From: an uncultured Balneola sp.
GTDB lineage: Bacteria > Bacteroidota > Rhodothermia > Balneolales > Balneolaceae
NCBI GenBank assembly: GCA_902529365.1
Contig: CABZWK010000001.1
Coordinates: 1 to 64,000, forward strand
DNA length: 64,000 bases
Direction of reading: 5' to 3'
The notes under the pieces were generated by a model. The model ran no database searches. It saw only the letters and a list, made by a program, of their open reading frames with translations, and had not been told where the DNA came from. Within the stretch, counting starts at the first letter, position 1, and each line of letters begins with the position of its first letter. Both the position numbers and the translations under genes were made by a program. Shown here one piece after another: positions 9,566 to 19,300 of this stretch.

Positions 9566-10463
9566 GATGTTGTTGAATGTGGTTATGAATAGCCATTGCT
9601 AGGTGCTCTACCGCTTCTGGAGCAATACGAAACCATAGTTCGGGCTCTATTAATTCTACCTCAGAAACTATCCATTGATCGGCATCGTTTCGCAAGATAT
9701 CGACCCTCCCATAAAGTGGTTTTGGGTCTATGAGTCCAATGACCATTTCAGCAAATTCAATAAGTTCTGGTGTGAGAGAAAAATGATGCACCGTTCCTCC
9801 GAAATCGTCCTGAACTCTGAAATCCCCTACTTTCACCCTTTTTTGAACCGCATGAGTGCATTTCCCACCCATAACCATGAGTGATAATTCTCCAAAACTT
9901 GTAACGCTTGACACAAAAGGTTGAAGGATAAAGTCTTCTTTGGCGTTTAAGTTGGTAAAATCCCGGTCAAATGCCACTATTTGCTCGTTCTTTAGTTGGT
10001 ACGTTAAACGAGCTGCACCGGCTATGGTGGGTTTTACTATTATATGTGAATAACCTAATTCCGCGACTCTCTCACTCAAGGGAACAGGGTGTTGCCTCGG
10101 TATAATGGTTGAGGGAACAATAGGAATTCCTTTTTGAGCTAAATCTAATAGGTAATGTTTGTCGGTATTCCAGCTCAGTAAAGCCTTGGGGTTCATACAA
10201 GCCTTCGCAGGGAGTTGGCCTAACCAGTGACTAAATTCCTCGAAGTAGTCAAAATAATCCCAAGTCGTTCGTATCAATACCCAGCCTGCCCTACCCCAAT
10301 CAATAGAACTATCCCTCCAACTAACTCGCTTATGCTCATAACCTAAACTGGCCAGAGCGTTGCCTAACAGCTCGTCTTCTCGAAAGATATTTTCCACATA
10401 AGTGTTTCTAGGAATAGGGCTGATGTAACGATCCTCCGTTACAAAATAAATCAATGTGCTCAT
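9543..10463 (-). CDS. ATP-grasp ligase, RimK/glutathione-synthetase-like
   Basis: 306 residues. The N-terminal domain carries IRTTWDYFDYFEEFSHWL; the ATP-grasp core has NPKALLSWNTDKHYLLDLA, the nucleotide-binding IIVKPTIAGAA, and the metal-binding end YGRVDILRN and SEVELIEPELWF. This matches the uncharacterised COG0189-type ATP-grasp group related to D-cycloserine ligase DcsG and glutathione synthetase, which join a carboxylate to an amine or thiol via an acyl-phosphate. The actual substrate is unknown. It follows the VOC gene by 15 nt and overlaps the desaturase by 23 bp, implying coupled translation with a small-molecule pathway. Confidence 0.82.
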   Translation of the reverse strand: MSTLIYFVTEDRYISPIPRNTYVENIFREDELLGNALASLGYEHKRVSWRDSSIDWGRAGWVLIRTTWDYFDYFEEFSHWLGQLPAKACMNPKALLSWNTDKHYLLDLAQKGIPIVPSTIIPRQHPVPLSERVAELGYSHIIVKPTIAGAARLTYQLKNEQIVAFDRDFTNLNAKEDFILQPFVSSVTSFGELSLMVMGGKCTHAVQKRVKVGDFRVQDDFGGTVHHFSLTPELIEFAEMVIGLIDPKPLYGRVDILRNDADQWIVSEVELIEPELWFRIAPEAVEHLAMAIHNHIQQHHENHSNP

Positions 10464-10478
10464 CCCTTCTTACGCTGG

Positions 10479-10856
10479 CTACTCTTCATGAAAGAATTCG
10501 ATCATGTTCCCATCTGGATCAGTTACAAACAAAAAACGTCCTTTTTTACGATTAGCTGGACCACTTACGATGGTCACTTCATATTTCCTAAAGTACTCTG
10601 CTAATTCATCGACCTGTTTGGGTTCATCCACATAAAACCCAAAATGATCCACACGGAAATCACGAGAACTTGGGTCATAGCTGGTTTCTGCCTCAACAAT
10701 GACTAGTGTATCACCGTTACCAATATCATATACCGCCATGCTCTGTCCCATTGTTTTGACTAGTTCAAGACCAAGAACCTCCCCATAAAAATACTTGGAA
10801 TCTTCTATACGATTTACTCGGATGGTTATATGATTGAGACCTTTTGGCTTAAACAT
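10479..10856 (-). CDS. VOC-superfamily metalloprotein (glyoxalase/dioxygenase fold)
   Basis: 125 residues with two betaalphabetabetabeta modules of the vicinal oxygen chelate fold. Likely metal ligands are His9 (LNHITIRV), the His of RVDHFGFYV and the Glu of GNMIEFFHEE; FVTDPDGNMIEFF is the family's C-terminal signature. Glyoxalase I, fosfomycin-resistance and extradiol-type enzymes share this fold, and the substrate cannot be told from sequence. It heads the minus-strand run leading to the ATP-grasp, desaturase, rhomboid and ispG genes, and is divergent from rsmI across 136 bp. Confidence 0.85.
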   Translation of the reverse strand: MFKPKGLNHITIRVNRIEDSKYFYGEVLGLELVKTMGQSMAVYDIGNGDTLVIVEAETSYDPSSRDFRVDHFGFYVDEPKQVDELAEYFRKYEVTIVSGPANRKKGRFLFVTDPDGNMIEFFHEE

Positions 10857-10992
10857 GACGAAAGTGTAATTTAGTTATTCATTAAAATACATAATTTTAA
10901 TGCAATTACAGTATCTCATTTTACAATTAACCGCTCGAATTATCCCACAAACTGTGTTATTGGGCACCATTCGAGTACTACCCTGACATATT

Positions 10993-11694
10993 TTGTCCAC
11001 CCTATTCATTGTTGCTACACCCATTGGAAATCTAAAGGATATTTCGGAAAGAGCCTTAGAAGTACTTAAGATGGTTTCTTTAATCGCTTGTGAGGATACT
11101 CGAACCTCGTCTAAATTTCTCAAGCATTATGGAATTTCTACACCCACTCGCTCATTACATCAACACAACGAGCATCACAAAGTAGAGCAATTCATTCGTC
11201 ACCTAGATGCTGGACAAGACCTTGCTTTAATTACCGATGCAGGTATGCCTGGAATTTCTGATCCTGGATTTTTGGCTGTTCGCGCTGCTCACATTTCGGG
11301 TCATACCGTTAGTATCATTCCAGGCCCCGACGCTGTAACCACCGCCTTAATTTCAAGCGGTTTACCTAGCGATTCGTTTTATTTCCACGGCTTTCTTCCC
11401 CATAAAAAAGGACGTCAAAAACAATGGGGTTTCCTTGCTAATATGCACTGTACTTTGGTTGTATATGAGAGTCCTCATCGAATCCTAAAATTTCTCACCG
11501 AGGCCACATCCTACCTTGGTGAAGATCGTTACGTGGCCGTTTGCCGAGAACTCACAAAAGCCTTCGAAGAAATTGTACGTGGGAAGTTGTCTGAAGTCCT
11601 TCCTATATTTGAGAATCGTACCAAAATAAAGGGGGAAATATGTATAGTTATTGCCCCACAAAATTATCAGGAAGAGCAACCGGAAGCTTTATGA
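10993..11694 (+). CDS. rsmI: 16S rRNA (cytidine-1402-2'-O)-methyltransferase RsmI
   Basis: 233 residues. RsmI methylates the 2'-O of C1402 in the ribosomal P site using SAM. The tetrapyrrole-methylase fold signatures are present: LFIVATPIGNLKDISERA, ACEDTRTSSKFLKHYGI, ITDAGMPGISDPGF and IPGPDAVTTALISSGL. Start is a TTG at 10993: an in-frame TGA sits at 10984 and no ATG or GTG lies between, and the protein begins correctly at STLFIVATPIGN. The gene ends in an ATGA overlap with lnt, so the two are translationally coupled. Confidence 0.96.
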   Translation: MSTLFIVATPIGNLKDISERALEVLKMVSLIACEDTRTSSKFLKHYGISTPTRSLHQHNEHHKVEQFIRHLDAGQDLALITDAGMPGISDPGFLAVRAAHISGHTVSIIPGPDAVTTALISSGLPSDSFYFHGFLPHKKGRQKQWGFLANMHCTLVVYESPHRILKFLTEATSYLGEDRYVAVCRELTKAFEEIVRGKLSEVLPIFENRTKIKGEICIVIAPQNYQEEQPEAL

Positions 11695-13292
11695 GAAGCT
11701 ATTCATTGATTACTCCATCAAGTCTATTCTACCCTTGGTTAACCTGGGCCCATAACCCATGGATTCTATCGGTTGGAGTGGGGCTGCTATTAAGCCTGAG
11801 TTTTCCACCCGTAAATGCTTCAATTTTGAGTTTTTTTGGGTTTATTGGACTTTACCAACTGGTACTTTTAAGCCATAGTTACCGGCACCTTGCACTAATT
11901 AGCTACCCAGCTTTCTTTATATGGAATCTAGGGACTACCTATTGGCTTATTATGGCGAGTGTTCCAGCAGGCGTTGCCGCTATCGTGGCAAATAGCGCGG
12001 TCATGCTATTGCCGATAATGGTTATTCGATTTATTCATCATCGCTATCAGCTATTTGGTTGGACCGCACTTTTTCAGGCTGCCGCATGGATTTTGTATGA
12101 ATATCTACATCATCACTGGGATTTAGCTTGGCCTTGGCTCGGGGTAGGTAATGCTTGGGCTAATCACATATCAGTAATCCAATACATCTCGATCTCAGGT
12201 CACTTGGGTATTAGTTTTTGGGTAGTGTTTGGAAGTTTTTTATGTACCCACTGGCTGCAAAAATCTAATAAGAAGGCTATGAATACAGCCTTGTTGGTCC
12301 TTTGTTTTATTCTTCCTCCACTGGCATCGATGATTTCGTTTGGGGTATCATCCCAAGAACTCCAAAAGTTTAGGGGTGATTCCATTGGAGTTGTGGTCGT
12401 TCAACCCAATCATGATTCTTATCAAGATTATGGGGGTATGAGCGGAGCTGAAGAAGTTTTGGATAGCTTATTCAACTTATCTAATGTCCACAGAAATATG
12501 GGATCGGAACTCATCATTTGGCCTGAAAACGCCATTGACAAACCAATACAAATAGATTCTTGGCATGCCAAACGTATTGCAGATTCAGCTAGAACCTGGC
12601 AGATCAATTTTATCATTGGGACGGGACTCTACACCCTATACCCCGATGAAGCCCCGGATCTTTATCGTTCTAGTGTAAATGGTATACGCTATAATGCCTA
12701 CAATTCAACCCTTTTCGCCGACTCAACTGGAAGGTTATCCCGTTATGACAAGGCTCAATTAGTTCCTTTTGTAGAACGATTACCTTTTGTAGAATTCCTA
12801 AACAAGATGGATATATTTAAATGGGTTGATTGGGGTAAACATGCCGGCTTTGGACAAGGTTATGAGCCCACGATGCTAGAGAGTTCCTCTGGCTTTATAA
12901 GTCCCGGTCTTGTATGCTATGATTCGGTATTTCCGTCATGGAATCGTGCATTTGTACGCGAAGGGGCTCAGATACTGACCATTATTACCAATGATGGATG
13001 GTGGGGAAATTCAAGCGGACACTTACAACATTTTGCCTATGCTCGACTTCGAGCCATTGAATTTCGCCGCTGGGTAGTTCGAAGTGCTAATAATGGAACA
13101 TCAGGAATAATAAGTCCTGATGGGAGTGTCCAACAAAAAACAGATTATTGGACTCGTACCTCCTTTAGCGCTGTTGTGCCCTTACGAAATGATCTTAGCT
13201 TTTATGCTCGATATGGGGACTGGCTATCGATGTTGTGCTTTTTCCTTGTGCTCCTAAGTGTGGGATATGGTTGGCTGACTAGAAAAAGATGA
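11691..13292 (+). CDS. lnt: Apolipoprotein N-acyltransferase (Lnt)
   Basis: 533 residues from the ATG at 11691, which overlaps the rsmI stop (ATGA). Lnt adds the third acyl chain to lipoprotein N-termini in the inner membrane. N-terminal transmembrane helices (residues about 20-215) precede a periplasmic nitrilase domain with the catalytic triad Glu279 (LIIWPENA), Lys354 (SRYDKAQLVPF) and Cys409 (GLVCYDSVFP), plus Glu362; ITNDGWWGNSSGHLQHF is the following family block. A final helix lies at the C-terminus. A frame extension back to 11640 exists inside rsmI but is unlikely to be the start. Its activity serves the several lipoproteins encoded in the window. Confidence 0.96.
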   Translation: MRSYSLITPSSLFYPWLTWAHNPWILSVGVGLLLSLSFPPVNASILSFFGFIGLYQLVLLSHSYRHLALISYPAFFIWNLGTTYWLIMASVPAGVAAIVANSAVMLLPIMVIRFIHHRYQLFGWTALFQAAAWILYEYLHHHWDLAWPWLGVGNAWANHISVIQYISISGHLGISFWVVFGSFLCTHWLQKSNKKAMNTALLVLCFILPPLASMISFGVSSQELQKFRGDSIGVVVVQPNHDSYQDYGGMSGAEEVLDSLFNLSNVHRNMGSELIIWPENAIDKPIQIDSWHAKRIADSARTWQINFIIGTGLYTLYPDEAPDLYRSSVNGIRYNAYNSTLFADSTGRLSRYDKAQLVPFVERLPFVEFLNKMDIFKWVDWGKHAGFGQGYEPTMLESSSGFISPGLVCYDSVFPSWNRAFVREGAQILTIITNDGWWGNSSGHLQHFAYARLRAIEFRRWVVRSANNGTSGIISPDGSVQQKTDYWTRTSFSAVVPLRNDLSFYARYGDWLSMLCFFLVLLSVGYGWLTRKR

Positions 13293-13339
13293 TAGTATGC
13301 TTGATTTTGGCATGCATGTGAATTCTAGAGAATTTAATG

Positions 13340-16300
13340 CTAGCGTGACCGAATGGCTATCCTAAAGTTAAACCGAATATCATGATTAGTACGTGTGGGA
13401 ATGTTATTGGATTCGATTCTTGAATAAGTGTACTCAAAATTGGATGAGATAGTAGAGGATATCTTATAACCCAGCGTAAAACTGCCGTTGGTTCGTCGCT
13501 GCCCTGTTTCTCGTGCGCTAAGCGTTTCAGCACTTCCAATTTGATCCATCGTTATCCCATCTTGTAACGCATTATCCAAATCGGTATCGAGTTTATAGGA
13601 TATTTCAGTATCGTTTTTATAACTTCCACGAAGGCTCATGTCAATATTATTCCGAAGCTTAGGCAAGAAAGAAATCCGCACGTTCCTGAATATGTAATTT
13701 ACAGAAGCGTCTACTCCTTGAGTCAGGGTCTCTGTAACCCGCTTTGAGCTCACTGCAAATGTAGAAATGGTACTTCGGTCATAGCCAACATCGGTTTTTA
13801 AACCCGATTCCCAGGTCATGTTCAGTTTCACAAATGGGGAAAACCTACGCTCAGCCCTAATCGAGGTCGGTTCATAACTTCCACGCACATCTATGATAGA
13901 ATAATCTCCAATATTCTGTCCTGACTGCTCGCCCACCAAAGCATTCAAACTCCAATCTACTTTATAGGTGCCTCGATAAGCGTGATTCAATGAGGCATTG
14001 GTCATATACTGCCCTATGAAGGGTATATATTTTTCCAAACGGTTCCATGTCACTCTCCAACCCGGTTTAGGGAATGCCATAAACCCTTTTTCACCTAATC
14101 CATTAGATCCAGCTCCTAAATAGGCTTTCATGTAGTCTTTTTGGAGGGTTGTACGGTTCAATACCCCTCGGCCATCGCTGTTACCCAACGAATCCACAAT
14201 AGAACGCTCACCAGGTCTAATATCCAGGACCGCAGTCTCAAGCTGACGTTGAAATAGATCCTTATACCCTCCACCAAAGGCCCATACCGAAGAACTAAAA
14301 GAACCCGATTCTGTTCCAATGGATGTAATCTCGTTAGTAGGTGTCAGAGTAATTGTTTCTGTACTTTTCTGTGAAATGCTGGCATCCCAGTCCAAGTTTA
14401 CCGTTACATTTTCAAATGGACTAATTCTAGTACTAGCAGAAAAATTATCCCCTTGGGTATTATTAGCAGGAAGTTGAATATTATTTTCTCCGTCTAGGTT
14501 ACCAATCAGCTGTTGCTTTGGTATTCGATCTTTTAGTCCAAGCCGATATGCCAATGGAGGTGAGTAATCGCCTGAGGATGCATAATTGAATGACTTAAAG
14601 AACTCCGAAGAGCCCGAATAACCAGGTTGTGAGCCACTTTTTTGGCGTTTATAACCGATAGATACATCTTCAAGACTTAGTAAGGTAAGTAGTGCTTTTC
14701 GTGAAAGGTACTGCATATCTTTGACCAAATCCGGGGGTAGTTTCGGCGTTCTCAGGCTATCTGCTACGCCGCTTTCAGCTTCTTCTTTGCGCTTTTCTTT
14801 AGCATCATTCCGACGTTTTGTTTCATCCTTGTTAGTTTCTTCCACTTTTTCATACCATCCAAACTTTTCCAAAAGTTTATTCGTACTCACCTTAAATGTG
14901 TTATCCAGTTGAAACGAATTAGAAACATTAGCCCCTAAATCTGACCCGCTTGGACTATTGGTCCACTGATAGCCCCCCCCATAAGAAGCGGAGTAGGTTA
15001 ACCAGTTCAATGCATCAATGGAGTTAAATTTAGGCCTCCAACTTGCCGAATAACTCTCTTGATAAGAGGATCTCCGAGGTGCTAAGGTATCTCGAAGCGC
15101 ACCTTTTATGACATTAAAACTTGGTTTGATTCGGTACGATAAACTATCCACATCGTCCCGATCACTTGGGTTTATACCTAAACTCGAAAAATCAAAATTG
15201 GATGAACTCGTGAAGGTGATTGGAATTGAGGGCATAAAATTATAGCTAAAGGAAAAGCGATTCTGTTGGGTGAATGCGTGTGATTGCTGTAAAGCTTGAA
15301 TATCCTCAGGATCACTTAGGTTACGTCTCCGAGATTCGTCATAACGCCGTGTAAGTGTAGATGAAGCCGTAATGGAAGAGGGTAAATAACCCAATCGAAG
15401 CTCGGATAATGCCCCAAGGACAGGAATATCCTCGGTAAATTTAAAAGGTTGAAGTAACTTAATTCGGCGTAACGATAAATTGTATTGAATAGAAGCTTTA
15501 TAGTCCCACTTGTTCTGAAAAACTAATTGTGGGTTTTTAGAATACCCCTCGTTGTACACATAACTTAACTTGGTGTTATCCAAGGTTAACTGAGCCCATT
15601 TAGGCTTAGAATTACGCTTAGATATATTCGAAACATTGAATGAAAAAGTCTCATTAACCGTCTCAATATCATTGATTTTTGCGTTAATAACTTGATCTTT
15701 CAAATTAGATGGCACCGATTCATCGGTATTCACCTTATCGATAAAATCGGTCAAGCGAATATCCCCCTGTGATGGTAAATACTTAGGAGTTTGCGTATTA
15801 ACCCTGCTAGAAATGGTCACCGGAAAACTCCACCCAAAACGGTCAGGAATAAGTTTATGCAGGTTAATCGTTGAGCTAATTCCGTACGCGGTTTGATCGG
15901 ATACACTTCGATCCCCTAACCGTGACTCTAGCCCCCCAAAACCATTAGTTCTTCGGGTAAGATTAGCATTAACGGTAGCAAAATCAGCAAATTTAATGGT
16001 GGACTTGGCATTCGCCGCCCAGCCTTTTTCATTATCAAATCCAGACAGCCGTAACTCATTTAACCACATTTCAGCATTTAATAAAGGTGAACCTTTTGAG
16101 TTCACATTCTGTGGGTCATAAGGATTTCGTATACCCAACCCAATTTCGGTCACTCGGTCTAGAGAAGGATTTCCTTTAATCGAAACCACTGCACCATCTA
16201 CCGCTACTTCAGGATCTAATTCAGGATCTAATAAACCTTTTTGTTCAAATACTTCGGTTGGATTGGCACCTGCATCGTCCCGAAGTTGCTTTAGCACATT

Positions 16301-19300
16301 AAATGCGGATATGATGATGTTCATATTATTTTCGTCGTATCGCCAAATTTCTGCAGCCTCTACCTCTAATTGACCAGCGTCAGATGGGTCGTAATTAAAT
16401 GGCATCGGCTGTGATGGGCTTACCGGCTGGCGATACTCATAGTAATTATTCTCCAAATCTGTCCCCAATCGAACGACTAATTCCGCATCGCCACGCTCAT
16501 CAAAACCTTCCCCATGTACAAACATTCGCATGTTGGAATAATTTAAAAGGTTCAATTTACCCGGGTACACTCGCTTAACCATTTGAACCTTTCCTGCCTC
16601 TAAGTTTTCTACACTTAGCACTAGTGACTGTTCATTTTCTAGCGCCTGAATTTGTGCACTTCGGTTCAATGCTCTAATGGCCCCATCGGGTTGACGATAC
16701 GGAAACGGTTCTCTGTTAGCATTTTCTTCGATATTAATCGTGGATAATTTAAAATCCCCTGGATTAACTGGGCTATCGCTTAAATTGGTCACTTTTCTCC
16801 ATTGAGAGCCCACAAATTCCAAGGTTGCAAATCGCATGGTAAAAGGTTTTTGGTACCCCGACATCCACATTCGGATGTAGGATATGTTCTGAAAGCTCTC
16901 TATGTCCCCAAATTTTCGCTTAAAATCACTCAATGGAACACGTACCAAGTACCAGGTTTTGTACTCAGGATTTCGGGGTATTTTATCTACAATGTAGCTC
17001 CCAGATGAACCAATATTCAATTGTGAAGCATCAGCAGGATTAAAATCTATTTCATATTGATAATAAGAATTGGTTTGCTGAATGGATGAGGCGCTGACCA
17101 AACCCTCGGTATCAGGTTTTAAGGTTACAGCGGTTTTATTATCACTGCCACCGCTTTCCGGAGTGTTCCCATCATGGTGACCTAACATCCTAAAAAAGCG
17201 TTCATGTAGCTTGAAATCGAGCACCTTGTTTTCACCATAATAGATATAATCATCGTTGGATGGGTCTTCTTGAATCATAGAGAACTCATCTGTTCCTTCC
17301 CCATACTGCGCCCGCATAGCCTCAATAAAGTCCCCAAAAAGAGCTCCTTCATCCCTGTTTTCGGCTCCTAGAGTCCCTGGATTAGGGGCGCCGTCCAAGC
17401 CGACATCCTCTAGGGCTCTTTTATCGTTTGAAAATTGACCGAGGGGGACCGGTGGGGATGGTGGGATGTAAGATCGCGGTTGAGATTCTGCATCATCTTC
17501 TTGCAAGTTATTTAACACCGTTGAAAGACCGTCTTCGGTATTAAGCCGAACATTGGGAATGATATCCTCTGAAATAATTCCTAAATCCAGATAGATTTTA
17601 CCATCATAGAAGACTTCTTCCCCGGTTGGATCTTGACCACCTGGTAAGATTGCTTGAACCCAAAATTCTAAAAACTCGATATTGTTTTGAACCAAATCTT
17701 CTTGCCCGGAAGGTATGACGTAGGTCATCCCACCCCATGTGTTTTCAGACATATTTTCTAAGACGTTCTTAAGATCTAGATTATAATTATAAGGCCCTCG
17801 ATTGGTTGGGTTGTAATGGATATCGAGAGAAGTAATGACATCTTCTTGTCGATTGTTGGTTTCCCGCCCCTGAAATACATCCTTCAATAAAATTGTTTCC
17901 GATTCAGGAGTAACAATGGCATTGCGAATAGAACTGATGTTTCGAGGAATGGAGTACCATGAAAATTGAGATCGTAAATCTGCTCGCGCCTTTCGGTCAA
18001 AACTACTTTGAGGGGTTGTAAAATCCGGATTAGCAAAATAGGTCTCGTCTGGGGCGTAGCCAGGCAAAGCAGCCGGTGCAGAAGCTAAATTCCAACGGGT
18101 TGGATTGGTGAGACTAATGGTGTATTCAGCCCCCTCAAAGTCGTCTATGAAAACCAATCCGTTTTTTTCGTCTCTATATAGTTCATTGTTATCGATAGCC
18201 TCCTGTACCGCATTTGTTTGGGCAACCCCAGGTCGCAGCTGAGCAAACTCGCCACTAAATTGAATATTTGATGGGGTTTTGGTCTGAAGTAATGGCACCT
18301 TATCGATAGCCTGAGTTAGCCAAGGAGCTTCAAAATTGGCTCGAGCATCCAAACCTAATACGGTGTTATTGATAGGTTCATTACCAATTCGAATTTTATC
18401 CGAGAGTGGCTGTTCCTTTAATTTGAAAAAAGTACTACCAAATTGAATATCGTCATTCACGCGATATTCGGCTCTTAAACCTGTAAAATTTTTCTGCCCG
18501 ATGATTGAGAACTGATTACTCTCATACTCTACTTCTATTTCTTGACCTGGGGCAAGGTAGCGTTCATTCATTATGGTGAGTGATCCAAACGAGTAATCGA
18601 CTTCATAGTCTGTTCCCTCCGTCAATGCTACATTGTTGGCAAATACCTTTACAGATCCTTCAATAAGACCAAATCCAAGATAAAAAGATCCTGAAACCCC
18701 TCCTTTGGAATTACCCGATATGGTATAATTACGGTTCTTAGAAATATCTCGTGCATCACTCTGTTTAAGCTCATACAATTCTCCAAAAGTAAGGGATTGA
18801 CGAACCGAATCACCTACTGAGTTCCCAAGAATCTCATCTATTCGCTTCCCGAATGGCTCTAGATACGGAAACATGATACGACCGGTCCCTGCATCAAGGG
18901 TAATTCCAGTAAAATCAATCTGATTATCAGGAATAGTCGCCCCCTCAGAATTCAACCGATCTAGTCCTAAATCTTGCAATAGTGTGGTAGAGCGGCCAGG
19001 TAAATTTACCTCAGGTATATTACCTCGCGTATCCGCAATCTCAAGTTCAAAACCTTCTGGGTTAATTCCGGAAACGCCTAATGAATAAATATTTCGCATG
19101 GTTAACTCCCATGCTTTATCCGAGGTGGTCATCCCCCCTGGCCGCAGTAACTTCAAATAAATCCTGTCATTTCCTGATGCATTCAATTCCCCAACTGCAA
19201 CGGGATCCCCACCCTGCTCAGGATCATTATAGACATAGGCGACCGCAACGGCATCACCGGTGTTAATGTAACTCTTCATACTTATGAAGCCAAGAGCACG

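Noticed and set aside
13321-13334. AATTCTAGAGAATT after lnt as a terminator
   Set aside because: The loop is only 2 nt and no T-tract follows.
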